Counted from the first letter of the stretch, positions 1 through 10,580 are shown. The stretch: 64,000 nucleotides of DNA from Myxococcus qinghaiensis (GCF_024198215.1 NZ_JAKCFA010000007.1:62001-126000); one strand, 5' to 3'. Numbers and translations: made by a program. The notes: generated from the sequence alone by a model not told the origin.

Positions 1-63
1 GGAGCGCTCACCTTCCCCAAGCTCGGAACGTTCACCGACGCGCCCTCGGAGTGCGACGCGTGA
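1..63 (+). CDS. C-terminal end of a gene entering from the left
   Basis: Frame 1 is open from the first base and stops at TGA 61-63, giving a last segment that ends TDAPSECDA. Twenty residues are too few to assign a family. The codons are GC-rich at third positions like the neighbours, so it is plausibly a real 3' end. It runs toward the convergent ATPase gene. Confidence 0.5.
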   Translation, partial: GALTFPKLGTFTDAPSECDA

Positions 64-145
64 GCCGTACCGCGCCCGAGTGCTGACCAGCCACCACTCG
101 GAATGACGGGCCTCGCACGCCTACACGGACGCCTGGAGATGAGTG

Positions 146-173
146 CTTGGCCCGCTCGGGTGAGAGGGCCAAG
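146..173. terminator. Hairpin between convergent genes
   Basis: CTTGGCCC at 146-153 pairs perfectly with GGGCCAAG at 166-173 around a 12-base loop. It lies between the stop at 63 and the convergent ATPase stop at 264. No clear T-run follows on either strand, so termination is inferred from position and symmetry. Confidence 0.35.
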
Positions 174-263
174 GTGCCAGCGGGGGCGGACGGGAGCGGG
201 CCTCGGCGGGCGTCTACAGGTGGGAGGCCACCAGCATCATGGCGGGGCCCCCACCTCGCTCTT

Positions 264-2231
264 TCAGGCAGCCTTGATCTTCGCGGCGGGCGGAGACAGC
301 GCGTACCACGCCGTCCGGAACGCCTTCAGCTCGCGGAGCCCGGCCGGGTGACGGCCGAGGGCCGGCGCCATGGTGACGGGCAGACCCAGCTTCTTCTCGA
401 TGGCCTTCGCCGCGTTGAGCTCCAGCTTGCGGCGGTTCTCGCACTTCTCGCAGGTGGACTTGGGACCCACGCGGTTGACGAGGATGCGCTCCACCGGGAG
501 CTTGCGCTCCTTCAGGTACTCCACCACGCGCTCGGTGCGGGACGCGGCCAGCTCCTCGCCGCGCGTGACGACGACGAAGCGCGCCTCGGTGGGAGACGCC
601 AGCGCCTCCTCGAAGCGCTTCGCGTGCTTGATCATCCCCGCGATGTCGTCCGCCAGCTCGCCCAGGCCCTTGGCCCGGTGCTTGTTGAGCACGGTGTGCA
701 GCGCGCCCAGCCACGTCTTCGCCGTCTCCGCCAGCTCGACGACGCGCACGGAGTTCACCACCGGCGACGAGTCCACGACGATGCGCTTGAAGCGCTCCTG
801 CACCAGCGCGTCGGTGAGCACGCTCATCGCCGCCAGCTCGTCGATGCCCGGGGGCGCGCACTCCAGGAGATTTCGCAGGTAGAGGAGATCCGCGGGCACT
901 TCGCTGCCCGCCTTGGGCGCGCCCTCGAAGGCCTTCTCCGCCTTCTCCTTGAGCCGCTTGCGCAGGGCGTTGAACCAACCCGCCATGTCCAGCTCGCGCG
1001 CGTACAGGCCCTTGGTGCCCTTCACCTGCGTCTCGGTGTCCGTCAGCCGGCTCTGGAGCACGTCCGACAGCGAGTGCGCCGGATCCGTGGAGATGAGGAG
1101 CACCGGCCCCTCCTTCTCCGTCAGCGTCACGGCGGCGGCGGCGGCGCAGGAGCTCTTGCCCACCCCGCCCTGCCCCACGAAGAAGATGAGCCGGGTGGGC
1201 GGCAGCGGCGGCGCGGCGATGGGCGGCATGGACGGCGCGCGCACCAGGGCCGGAGGGCCCTCCGCGGCGGCGAACTCCAGCGCCTTCGTCTCCTTGCCAC
1301 CCGCCCACGCCTTGGCGAGCAGGCCCACGCCATCCAGCCCGCGCGGCGCCACTTCACGACGACCCAGCAGGTGGACCGGCACGGCCTTGTCCAGCGCCTG
1401 GAACTTGCGCACGTGCGGCGCCTGAAGACCCCGGCGGCCCTGACACGCGGGGCAACCCTCGTGGTCCTCCACCTGGTTGACGACGATCTCCGTCACCGGC
1501 AGCCCGCGCTCACGCAGCTGGGTGAAGAGCATGCGCGTCTGCGCCTCGGGGACCGGCTCCGCCAGCGCCACCAGGTGGAACGCGGTGCGCGCGGGGTCCT
1601 TCAGCAGCCCCAGCAGCTTCTCCGCCTTCTGCCCCAGCGCTTCCAGGTAGGTCGGCTCCGCCGCGGCGGCTTCGGCCTTCTTGCCCTTGCCCGTGGACGC
1701 CGCCGGCTTGTCGCCGCCCGCCTTCACCAGGCCCAGGAACTTGCGCAGCCCCACCGGCAGATCGAACAGGCGCAGCGTGTGGCTCGTGGGCGAGCAGTCC
1801 ACGACCACCCGGTCGAAGTCCTCACCCTCCAGCAGCGACACCACGTGGAAGAGCCCCACCAGCTCCTCCAGCCCGGGGACGGCCTGCTGATACAGCGAGC
1901 CCAGCTCCTCCTCGGAGAAGTGGGTGCCCTTGCCAGCGGCCTTCTTCAGCGCGGGCAGGTAGTCCGCCAGGAACGGCTTGAGCAGCGCGGCCGGCTCCAG
2001 CTCCAGGGCCCAGACGCCACCCTCGCCCTTGCCCGCCACCAGCTTCGAGGGCTTCGCGGAGAGCTTCTTCTTCAGCAGATCCGACAGGGAGCGCACCGGA
2101 TCCAGCGAAACGAGCAGCACCCGTTCCTTCGGGACCTCCTCCGACAACCGCAACGCGTACGCCGCCGCGAGCGTGGTCTTCCCGACACCGCCCTTGCCGC
2201 CGAAGAAGTGAAGAACTCGCGCGTCGCTCAT
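264..2231 (-). CDS. Tandem ArsA/Get3-family ATPase
   Basis: A 655-residue protein of two fused ArsA/Get3-type P-loop ATPase halves. Half 1 has the deviant Walker A GGKGGVGKT near residues 11-19, a DP-x-x-SLSD A-loop and a CPAC pair near 260-263. Half 2 has GQGGVGKSS near 353-361, DPAHSLSD and a CEKC pair near its end. The paired cysteines sit where Get3/TRC40 carries its zinc CxxC, so this resembles a covalent Get3 dimer more than an arsenite pump subunit; no arsenic gene is nearby. An Ala/Lys linker lies near 180-192. The ATG at 2231 was chosen because an AAGGAAGG site precedes it and the P-loop follows at once; an open frame extends further upstream but is unlikely to be coding. It is probably cytosolic; client proteins are unknown. 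Confidence 0.85.
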   Translation of the reverse strand: MSDARVLHFFGGKGGVGKTTLAAAYALRLSEEVPKERVLLVSLDPVRSLSDLLKKKLSAKPSKLVAGKGEGGVWALELEPAALLKPFLADYLPALKKAAGKGTHFSEEELGSLYQQAVPGLEELVGLFHVVSLLEGEDFDRVVVDCSPTSHTLRLFDLPVGLRKFLGLVKAGGDKPAASTGKGKKAEAAAAEPTYLEALGQKAEKLLGLLKDPARTAFHLVALAEPVPEAQTRMLFTQLRERGLPVTEIVVNQVEDHEGCPACQGRRGLQAPHVRKFQALDKAVPVHLLGRREVAPRGLDGVGLLAKAWAGGKETKALEFAAAEGPPALVRAPSMPPIAAPPLPPTRLIFFVGQGGVGKSSCAAAAAVTLTEKEGPVLLISTDPAHSLSDVLQSRLTDTETQVKGTKGLYARELDMAGWFNALRKRLKEKAEKAFEGAPKAGSEVPADLLYLRNLLECAPPGIDELAAMSVLTDALVQERFKRIVVDSSPVVNSVRVVELAETAKTWLGALHTVLNKHRAKGLGELADDIAGMIKHAKRFEEALASPTEARFVVVTRGEELAASRTERVVEYLKERKLPVERILVNRVGPKSTCEKCENRRKLELNAAKAIEKKLGLPVTMAPALGRHPAGLRELKAFRTAWYALSPPAAKIKAA

Positions 2232-2520
2232 TGCGTTGTGGCCTTCCTTGTGCCCCCCCGGTGGCACTCTGATGCACACTCCTGATTTGCCGTGAAGAAG
2301 GCGTCGGAGTTTGCCCGGTGCGTCGACCTGTACGGCCGGGCCATCCCTGTGGGTGGGAGTCGACCACAGAATCCCTTGTCCAGAGGTCAAAAGTCAAGAA
2401 TTGACGCGGGGTTTCGCGGAGGGTCGGCCCCTCTCGGCACCTCCTGCCAAGGCCTTCTTGACGCCCCCTCCGAGCCGCTCCAACAGCGCGGAATCCGGAG
2501 GGGATTTCCTACCCGTCAGG
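2232..2520 (-). other. Intergenic region upstream of the ArsA-like gene
   Basis: About 290 bases between the stop of the NtrC-type regulator and the ATG of the ArsA-like gene, both on the minus strand. I see no gene. A minus-strand TTGACT near 2383-2399 is a possible -35 but has no convincing -10. The region presumably holds the ATPase promoter and the regulator's 3' end. Confidence 0.4.
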
Positions 2521-3966
<1,446 letters not shown>

Positions 3967-4044
3967 GATGAAGACCTCCGGTGCTGCGTCGTGACGCGAA
4001 TGGGGGATGACTTTGAAGGAGAAGCCTGGCGCCCGGTACAGCCC

Positions 4045-4782
4045 TCAAGCGCGAGGAAAGATGAGTCGGCAGGAACCACCACGGACGTGAAGGTCCACGC
4101 CCAACTGCGAGCAGCGCAGCCCCAGGGCCGCCACCGCATCCTCATGCGCGGGCGAGCTGTCGCCCCCGGTGTCCTCCACCTCCAGCACCGCCACGGAGCC
4201 CTCCGCGCGCACCGTCACGCGCACCGAGCCCCCGCCTTCAGCCCGCCGGAAACCCCGCAGCAACGCCTGGATGACGAAGAAGCCCAGCTCCGAGGTGTCC
4301 GCCAGGCGCACCAGCACGCCCGCCTCCACCGCCACCTGCACCGTGGCCCGCCGCTTGCGTCCTTCGTGGGCCACCACGCCCAGCGCTCGCGTCGTCGCGT
4401 CGGACAAGTCCACCTCGCCCGCCGTACCACCCCGAGTAACGATGAAGTCGGAGAACTGCCTCAAGATTCCGTCCACGCGCTGAATCTGGTCGCGCAGCGC
4501 CTTGAGGTTCTTCTCCTGCGACGGCGGCACCTGGCCGGTCTCCGCCTTCAACTTCTCCGACAGCACCTCCAGGTGGATGGCCATCGCATTGAGGGGGTTG
4601 CGGACGTCGTGCAGCAGGCTGTCCATCAGCGTCTGCACGGCGCCATAGCGGGCAGCGCCCACCACGGGATCCGTCGCTTCCTGGACACGCACCACGCTAC
4701 TGGACACAGCCGTCGAGCTAACCAACGGAAACTCCTCGGGTTTTTCGTCTCCCTCTCCCGCCGCCACCCCACCGCCGGGCAA
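4045..4782 (-). CDS. Degenerate sensor-kinase-like protein (H-box, no clear ATP site)
   Basis: A 245-residue soluble protein with no membrane segment or signal peptide. The dimerisation/phospho-acceptor region contains SLLHDVRNPLNAM with the H-box His near residue 59. The following domain should be HATPase_c, but the N-box is replaced by a sequence around VIQALLRGFRRA with no Asn, G1 reads EVEDTGGDS, and no G2 loop is recognisable. It may therefore receive phosphate or act as a scaffold rather than autophosphorylate. It directly precedes the NtrC-type regulator. The start is uncertain; later Met or Val codons are possible, since the first 25 or so residues are low-complexity. Confidence 0.75.
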   Translation of the reverse strand: MPGGGVAAGEGDEKPEEFPLVSSTAVSSSVVRVQEATDPVVGAARYGAVQTLMDSLLHDVRNPLNAMAIHLEVLSEKLKAETGQVPPSQEKNLKALRDQIQRVDGILRQFSDFIVTRGGTAGEVDLSDATTRALGVVAHEGRKRRATVQVAVEAGVLVRLADTSELGFFVIQALLRGFRRAEGGGSVRVTVRAEGSVAVLEVEDTGGDSSPAHEDAVAALGLRCSQLGVDLHVRGGSCRLIFPRA

Positions 4783-4927
4783 GAGTTAGGGAGCCTGTTC
4801 CACAACGTCAACCCTGGGTCGGTAATTCTTGCCGGACTTGGCAAATTCCCGAGTGGAGTCAACGACTTGCGATGACTCCTGAGTGTTGCGCAGGTGACGT
4901 TTTCCGAGGTGCTCGCCGGCAGCCCGT

Positions 4928-5380
4928 TCAGGTCGAGGTCGCGGGAGGACGCGCGCCCTCACCCAGGCCCACCAGCTCCAGCTTGAGCTGGGAGGCGACC
5001 TCGAAGATGCGAGGATCCCGATAGAACTCGCCGAAGACGATGCGCACGAGGCCCGCGTTGGCGATCAGCTTGAAGCAGGGCCAGCAGGGGCTCGCCGTCG
5101 TGTAGATGGTCGCCCCGTCAATCGCCACGCCGTTGGTGGCGGACTGGATGATGGCGTTCGCCTCCGCGTGCACCGTCGCCACGCAGTGTCCGTTCTCCAT
5201 CATGTGGCCCACGTCATCGCAGTGCGCCAGGCCTCGGATGGAGCCGTTGTAGCCGGTGGACAGGATGGTTCTTCCACGGACGATGACGGCGCCCACGTGC
5301 TTGCGATCACACGTGGCCCGCGTCGCCACCTGCTTGGCGATATCCATGAAGTACTGGTCCCACGAAACACGTCCCGACAT
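4928..5380 (-). CDS. Deoxycytidylate deaminase (ComEB/dCMP deaminase family)
   Basis: A 150-residue zinc-dependent cytidine/deoxycytidylate deaminase. The catalytic zinc motifs are HAE (His71, Glu73) and SPCWPC (Cys99, Cys102). The N-terminal WDQYFMDIA and KHVGAVIV segments and the GYNGSIRG loop are typical of dCMP deaminases, which convert dCMP to dUMP for dTTP synthesis. Length fits the family. The ATG at 5380 has AGGAGG eight bases upstream on the minus strand; an upstream in-frame start would add 18 residues without family similarity. It ends 64 bases beyond the start side of the lipoprotein protease gene (5444-6316) on the same strand. Confidence 0.92.
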   Translation of the reverse strand: MSGRVSWDQYFMDIAKQVATRATCDRKHVGAVIVRGRTILSTGYNGSIRGLAHCDDVGHMMENGHCVATVHAEANAIIQSATNGVAIDGATIYTTASPCWPCFKLIANAGLVRIVFGEFYRDPRIFEVASQLKLELVGLGEGARPPATST

Positions 5381-5443
5381 CCGCTCGCCTCCTGGCCCGA
5401 GCAGATGTAGCGCGCACAGGACAGCTGTCGACAAAAAGGCGGC

Positions 5444-6316
5444 TCAGCGCCCCGCGGCGTGAGCGACGCCTCCCTCGCCGGGCAGGCTGCGCTCCAGCAA
5501 GCGCCCGAAGCCCTTGGCTTGCAGGAACTGTCGCACCTTGGTGCTGGGCGCGGCGAACGTCTCACCGGGCATGGGCACGTCGAAGCTGTAGCTCTCCTCA
5601 CGCACCGCGAAGTCCACCTGCGCGGTGCGGTAGCCCTCCACGATGGCCAACAGTCGCCCTGTCTCCAGGCTGAAGATGCCGCCGCCTGACGCGCCATAAC
5701 CAATGGGCGCGTCCGTCTTCACCATCCTCGGACGCCGGGACTCCCTGTCCCACTCCACCTGGGACAGCATGCCGCCAGACAAGGACAGCGCGCGGCCATA
5801 GGGCGACGCCGCCACGACGACGTCCTCTCCCAGCTCCAGCTCCGCCTCGTCCGCCAGCTCCACCGCGGGCAGCGACAGCCCCGGCACCTTCACGAGCGCC
5901 AGGTCCAGGTCCGGCACCTGGCCGGTGGCCACCACCTGGCCCACGTGCGTCTCCACATCCGCGCGGCGGTCCACCAGCACGTTGAGCGTCGGGGACTTCA
6001 AGTCGTCCATCACCACCGCGTGCGCATTGGTGACGACCCAGGCCACCACGCCGTCTTCACTCCGCTCGGAGCCCACCACCACGCCGGAGGCCGTGCGCCG
6101 CACCTTGTCCGCCTCCGTGATTTGCAGGCGCACGTTGTGCGGGAGGATGCGGCGCACCATCTCCTTGCGCGTCGGCCTCGCGGGCTCCGGCGTGGACACC
6201 CGCACCACCTCCAGGGGCGCCTGTGGCGCGGAAGCGCTGGCGGGAGGCGGCGACGCACCGGCACACGATGCGAGGGCGAGCAGGGCGACGGGGGCGCCCA
6301 GGAGGAAGCGGGTCAT
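5444..6316 (-). CDS. Trypsin-like serine protease, predicted lipoprotein
   Basis: A 290-residue protein beginning with a signal peptide and lipobox (LALASC), then a Pro/Ala-rich linker, so it is probably anchored on a membrane facing the periplasm or outside. The chymotrypsin-fold triad is visible: His in VVTNAHAVV, Asp in DLDLALVKV, and Ser in GYGASGGGIF, a variant of the GNSGGP loop. This is the architecture of the non-PDZ core of HtrA-like proteases; no PDZ domain follows. The ATG at 6316 has GGAGAG upstream; in-frame sequence further upstream is not signal-like. The substrate is unknown. The gene lies downstream of prkA on the same strand with a gap of about 125 bases. Confidence 0.85.
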   Translation of the reverse strand: MTRFLLGAPVALLALASCAGASPPPASASAPQAPLEVVRVSTPEPARPTRKEMVRRILPHNVRLQITEADKVRRTASGVVVGSERSEDGVVAWVVTNAHAVVMDDLKSPTLNVLVDRRADVETHVGQVVATGQVPDLDLALVKVPGLSLPAVELADEAELELGEDVVVAASPYGRALSLSGGMLSQVEWDRESRRPRMVKTDAPIGYGASGGGIFSLETGRLLAIVEGYRTAQVDFAVREESYSFDVPMPGETFAAPSTKVRQFLQAKGFGRLLERSLPGEGGVAHAAGR

Positions 6317-6441
6317 CGACTCTCCGGGATGAAGGACGGCGCTGAGACTGCGAACTCGCTTGCGACGTCCATCTTCCCCACGCCCTGTCCCCATTGGAAA
6401 GCAGACGCCCTACAGGGGCCGGTCGCCTGCTCGCTCGCGCA

Positions 6442-8688
6442 TCACGCGTAGCGCTTCTTCATCAAGAACAGGATGGCGTCCTTCGCGCAGTACTCGCAGT
6501 AGCCGTAGCGCTCCGCCATCGTCTTCAGCGTGCTCTGCACCTGCGTCTGCTCGCGCGTCGACAGCTGGTTGCGGTCCTCGGAGAGGTACTTGAGGACGTT
6601 CTCCTTGTTCTTGCGCAGCACCCGCTTGCGCTCCTCGAAGTAGTGGTCTCTCAGGCGCTTGAACATGTCCGGGAAGATGCGCGGGTAGTCCATGGCCAGG
6701 TCCGGGTTGTCCAGCCGGTGCGCGCCGATGGAGGAGATGAGCCCGCGGCGGAACTCGGAGACCTCTTCGCCTCGCGGCATGACAATGGCCTCCACCTCCT
6801 GCATGCGCTGCTCGTCGGGCTTCTCCATCTCGCCCGTGATTCGGTTGCGCATCTTCTCGCCGCGCACCCAGTGGCTGACGCCCTGGATGTAGCGCTCCAC
6901 CAGCTCGCGGTACTGGCCCTCGGAGACCAGGCCCATGGACTCACGCACCTCGGTGTCCACGCGGTCCAGGTACTCCGCCTCGACGACGCGCACGAACTCC
7001 TCATGGTCGTGGTACCCATCCACCACCTCCTGGAGCAGGAACTCGTAGACGCTCTTGTCCTTGCAGATGGACTCCAGCTCCTCGAGCACCGCCAGGCCGT
7101 TGAGGCACTTGTAGTCGGGGTTCTGCGCGGCGTTGAACAGCGCCGTCTTGATTTCGCGCGCGCTCGCGCCCATGCGCCCCTCGTAGTTGGGGTACGAGTC
7201 CGACTCCGTGAAGAGCTCCTCGCGCAGCTTGCGCAGCTCCTTGGTGTTGGCCAGGCTGAGCCGGTCCGGCGGCGCGCCCTCCTCGTACAGGTGCAGCTTC
7301 TCCACCGGCGTGACGTGGTCGATGAGCTCCTTCACGTCGCTGGGGTAGCGCTCCGGAATGGGCTTCTTCAGGCGCGTGAGCACCGCCCACATCGCGGCCA
7401 GCGCCGTCGCGTGCGGCGCCACGTGCTTGCCCACCGTCGTCGCGGACACCTGCGTGTCGTAGATCTGCTGCTCGGTGCGGTAGCGGCGCAGGTAGGGCAC
7501 GCGCACCAGCTCGATGCGCCCCTTGAACGACGCGAAGTCCGGCAGCTCCTTGAAGGCGCCCAGGTGCTTCTCGTTGGACGACGCGATGAGCACTTCGTCC
7601 AACTGGAGGACGAACGGCTCCAGCGGCACCTCGCTCGTCTCGCTGAAGCCCAGCAGGTACTTGAACGCCTCCAGCGGGCGCTTGAGCAGGTCCGAGTACT
7701 CGATGAGGCCGCGGTTGGCGTGCACGAGCGGTCCGTGGGGCTCGAAGAGGACGGTGCTGTGCAGCGGCGCGGGCACGTTGAGCTGGGTGCGGTCCGCGGT
7801 GATCTGCTGGACGACGGCGTCCACGCTCATCTGCGGCTCCACCGTCACCGTGGCCACCTGGTAGCGGCGCGACACGTAGAAGCGCTCCACCTGGACGTGG
7901 CGCATCACCTTCAGCCAGTCACCGTTGTAGGAGTTGAGCAGCGCCGTGTAGATGCGGCGGCACTTGGAGCACAGCTCCCCGTCCCGCACGTAGTCGGACA
8001 GGATGAAGTCCCCCGACTCCCCGTCCCCGTTCCCCAGCCCCTTCTTCTTCAGGGCCGCCTCCAGCACCTTGCGGCGCTCGCCCGGAGGCATGGCGAACAT
8101 CGGATGGTCTCTCAACTCACACGGCATCCGCAGGTCGATGGACTCCGCGTCCAGGTGCGCGAAGGTCGTCAGCTCCCCGTTGCTGTCCGTGCGCTCGCCG
8201 AAGCCGATGGAGCCCTTGATGAGCTTCTCCGAGGGGAACACCCAGGCGATGCGGTACAGCGCGCCCTGCGGCAGCCAGGAGTACGTCTCCATGCCGGACT
8301 TGAGCGCGTTGACGAGCGTGGACTTGGCGCTGCCGTTGGGGCCATGCAGGAAGATGAGCTTGTTGATGCGGCCGGCGCGCACGAAGTTGCCGAGCACCCG
8401 GTAGATGGCGTTCTGCACCTCCTCCTGCCCCGCCACCCGGCCATCCCTGTCACTGCCCTCCGCGTCGAAGACCTTGAAGCGGCGAATCGTCCCCGTCGGG
8501 TGCGGCACCGTCTCCGTGCCGAAATGGTCCATCACGTCCCGGAGGTACTGCGCCGCGTTCCGCGCCTGGGCGCGCGGATCGTTGATGAAGAGCGACAGGT
8601 ACTCCTCGAAGGACAGGATCGAACGGTTCTTGACGAAGTCGGCGTTCACCTGCGTGCCCACTTCCTGCAGATAACCCTTCGCGTCCAC
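6442..8688 (-). CDS. prkA: PrkA-family serine protein kinase / AAA+ protein
   Basis: A 748-residue protein matching PrkA/YeaG. The N-terminal AAA+ part has Walker A HGPNGSAKST at about 115-124, with Lys122, and the region around FINDPRAQARNAAQYL typical of the family. The C-terminal PrkA domain ends in CEYCAKDAILFLMKKRY. A CSKC pair lies mid-protein. PrkA proteins are linked to stress and sporulation responses in other bacteria and have been reported to phosphorylate proteins or act as an AAA+ protease. It is somewhat longer than the usual 640-680 residues. I prefer the GTG at 8688, which has AGGAGAG upstream; the open frame extends 25 codons further without family similarity. The usual YeaH and SpoVR partners are absent from the window. 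Confidence 0.9.
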   Translation of the reverse strand: MDAKGYLQEVGTQVNADFVKNRSILSFEEYLSLFINDPRAQARNAAQYLRDVMDHFGTETVPHPTGTIRRFKVFDAEGSDRDGRVAGQEEVQNAIYRVLGNFVRAGRINKLIFLHGPNGSAKSTLVNALKSGMETYSWLPQGALYRIAWVFPSEKLIKGSIGFGERTDSNGELTTFAHLDAESIDLRMPCELRDHPMFAMPPGERRKVLEAALKKKGLGNGDGESGDFILSDYVRDGELCSKCRRIYTALLNSYNGDWLKVMRHVQVERFYVSRRYQVATVTVEPQMSVDAVVQQITADRTQLNVPAPLHSTVLFEPHGPLVHANRGLIEYSDLLKRPLEAFKYLLGFSETSEVPLEPFVLQLDEVLIASSNEKHLGAFKELPDFASFKGRIELVRVPYLRRYRTEQQIYDTQVSATTVGKHVAPHATALAAMWAVLTRLKKPIPERYPSDVKELIDHVTPVEKLHLYEEGAPPDRLSLANTKELRKLREELFTESDSYPNYEGRMGASAREIKTALFNAAQNPDYKCLNGLAVLEELESICKDKSVYEFLLQEVVDGYHDHEEFVRVVEAEYLDRVDTEVRESMGLVSEGQYRELVERYIQGVSHWVRGEKMRNRITGEMEKPDEQRMQEVEAIVMPRGEEVSEFRRGLISSIGAHRLDNPDLAMDYPRIFPDMFKRLRDHYFEERKRVLRKNKENVLKYLSEDRNQLSTREQTQVQSTLKTMAERYGYCEYCAKDAILFLMKKRYA

Positions 8689-9025
8689 GGTGGCTCTCCT
8701 CGTACGGGTCAGTTCTCGCTCGTAACGCCCCCGGTGCGCCGCTGCCGCCGGTGGCCCTCCCAAGACATTTCCGCCCGGCCTGCTGGAAGTCCAGGGCCCT
8801 TTGACGTCATGTCATCCAGCCCACGCGCTCGCGCCACTGCCCGCTCACCAGGGGAGAGAGTGGCCGGGTTGGACTTTTCGCTCGACATCGTGCGGGGTTC
8901 CAGGGTTTTGCCAGGAGCCAGCCCGGAGGCGGCGGGCCCGCCGGGTGTAAGCATACTCGCGTGAGGCCCGGGGGTGAGATACGGTCCAACCCTTCTCTTC
9001 GGTGCCCACCCGGAGTCCAAACACG
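8689..9025. other. Divergent intergenic region between prkA and the Hsp70 gene
   Basis: About 340 bases with no convincing gene on either strand. It should hold the divergent promoters. A perfect GC palindrome (GGCGGGCCCGCC) lies near 8929-8942. A weak -10-like CATACT is seen near 8952-8957 on the plus strand with no good -35. I could not identify a clear sigma-54 or heat-shock promoter. Confidence 0.4.
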
Positions 9026-10546
9026 ATGCACAAGGAGCCCATCATCGGCATCGACCTCGGCACGACGAACTCGTGCGCGGCGATCGTCGAGGACAGCGGG
9101 AACGTGAAGCTCATCCCCTACAAGGGCGGTGAGTACACCATCCCCTCCATCTTCGCGATTGACGACAAGGGGAACGAGCTCATCGGCTACGAGGCCAAGC
9201 GCCAGTGGCAGCTCAACCCGCGCAACACCGTCTACGGTGCCAAGCGTCTGGTGGGGCGCACGTTCGGCAGCGACGTCGTGGAGACGATGAAGAAGGTCGT
9301 GGCGTACAACCTGCGCCCCGGCAAGAAGAACGAAGTCACGTTGGACGTGGGCAAGAAGGAGTTCACCCTCCAGGAAGTCAGCGCGAAGATTCTCGGGAAG
9401 ATTCGAGAGGTCGCCTCCAACTACCTGAAGACGCCGATCAAACGGGCGGTGGTGACGGTCCCCGCGTACTTCAACGACCGGCAGCGTCAGTCGGTGAAGG
9501 ACGCCGGCAAGCTCATCGACCTGGACGTCGTGCGCATCATCAACGAGCCCACGGCGGCGGCGCTCGCGTACGGCGTGGGCAAGGGCCTGAAGCAGAAGGT
9601 CGTCATCTACGACTTGGGCGGCGGCACCTTCGACGTCTCCATCATCGAGATTCGGGACCGCGTCTTCGAGGTGAAGGCCACCGGCGGCGACGTCTTCCTG
9701 GGCGGCATCGACTTCGACAACGCCATCATCCACCACGTCCTCAAGGACTTCGCGGCCAAGACGGGCATCGACCTGGCGACGGACCCGGTGGCGATGCAGC
9801 GCATCAAGGACCTGGCCGAGCGCACCAAGATTGATTTGTCCGCGCGCGACGAGGTGCCCTTCAACATCCCCTTCATCACGATGACTTCCCAGGGCCAGCC
9901 CCTGAACATCGAGATGAAGTTCACCCGGAAGATGTTGGAGCAGCTCACCAACCACCTCGTGGACCGCACGCTGCAGATGGTGGCGCGCGTGCTGGTGGAC
10001 TCGGGGCTGTCGACCCGGGACATCGACGAAGTCATGTTGGTGGGCGGACAGACGCGCATGCCCGTCGTCCAGGACCGGCTGACGAAGTTCTTCGGCAAGC
10101 CGCCCAGCAAGGGCGTGCACCCGGACGAAGCGGTGGCCATTGGCGCGGCGCTCTACGCGCACTCGCTCCAGGACGACACCAACCTGCGCATCCAGCTGCT
10201 GGACGTGATTCCCATGGCCATTGGCCTGGAGAAGGCCGGCGGCGCCTTCCACGTCGTCTTCCCGCGCAACGCGCCCATCCCCAACGCCAAGCAGCTGATC
10301 GCCACCACCAGCATGGACAACCAGACCGAGCTGGCCATGCGAATCTTCCAGGGCGACCACGACGTGGTGGTGCGCAACGACATGCTCGGCGAGTTCACCT
10401 TCTCCGGCATCCAGCAGGCCCGCGCCGGCGGGGTGCAGGTGGAGATCACCTTCGATGTGAACATCGAAGGCATCCTCACCATGCGCGCCAGGGACCCGGC
10501 CACCGGCCGGGAGATGAACACCACCGTGCGGGTGACGCAGAGCTGA
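9026..10546 (+). CDS. Lidless Hsp70/DnaK-like chaperone
   Basis: A 506-residue Hsp70. The ATPase domain starts at IIGIDLGTTNSC and carries PAYFNDRQRQ, NEPTAAALAYG, the phosphate-2 loop DLGGGTFDVS and LVGGQTRMP. The interdomain linker region and substrate-binding beta-sandwich follow, ending in EGILTMRARDPATGREM. The protein stops where the alpha-helical lid of DnaK would start, so it is about 100 residues short at the C-terminus, with intact reading at both ends. Myxobacteria carry several DnaK paralogues, some needed for social motility and exopolysaccharide, but I cannot tell which this is. No grpE or dnaJ is adjacent. The ATG at 9026 has CGGAG upstream and precedes the domain start by five residues. 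Confidence 0.9.
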   Translation: MHKEPIIGIDLGTTNSCAAIVEDSGNVKLIPYKGGEYTIPSIFAIDDKGNELIGYEAKRQWQLNPRNTVYGAKRLVGRTFGSDVVETMKKVVAYNLRPGKKNEVTLDVGKKEFTLQEVSAKILGKIREVASNYLKTPIKRAVVTVPAYFNDRQRQSVKDAGKLIDLDVVRIINEPTAAALAYGVGKGLKQKVVIYDLGGGTFDVSIIEIRDRVFEVKATGGDVFLGGIDFDNAIIHHVLKDFAAKTGIDLATDPVAMQRIKDLAERTKIDLSARDEVPFNIPFITMTSQGQPLNIEMKFTRKMLEQLTNHLVDRTLQMVARVLVDSGLSTRDIDEVMLVGGQTRMPVVQDRLTKFFGKPPSKGVHPDEAVAIGAALYAHSLQDDTNLRIQLLDVIPMAIGLEKAGGAFHVVFPRNAPIPNAKQLIATTSMDNQTELAMRIFQGDHDVVVRNDMLGEFTFSGIQQARAGGVQVEITFDVNIEGILTMRARDPATGREMNTTVRVTQS

Positions 10547-10554
10547 AGCGCCCC

Positions 10555-10580
10555 GCCGTCCCCGCTCCTACCGGGACGGC
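10555..10580. terminator. Hairpin between convergent Hsp70 and kinase genes
   Basis: GCCGTCCC at 10555-10562 pairs with GGGACGGC at 10573-10580. It overlaps the last codons of the minus-strand kinase gene and follows the Hsp70 stop by 8 bases. No T-run is visible, so termination is inferred from the position between convergent genes. Confidence 0.35.

Noticed and set aside
6394-8964. Long open frame antisense to prkA
   Set aside because: Low-complexity Leu/Arg/His composition; the opposite strand codes a recognised protein.
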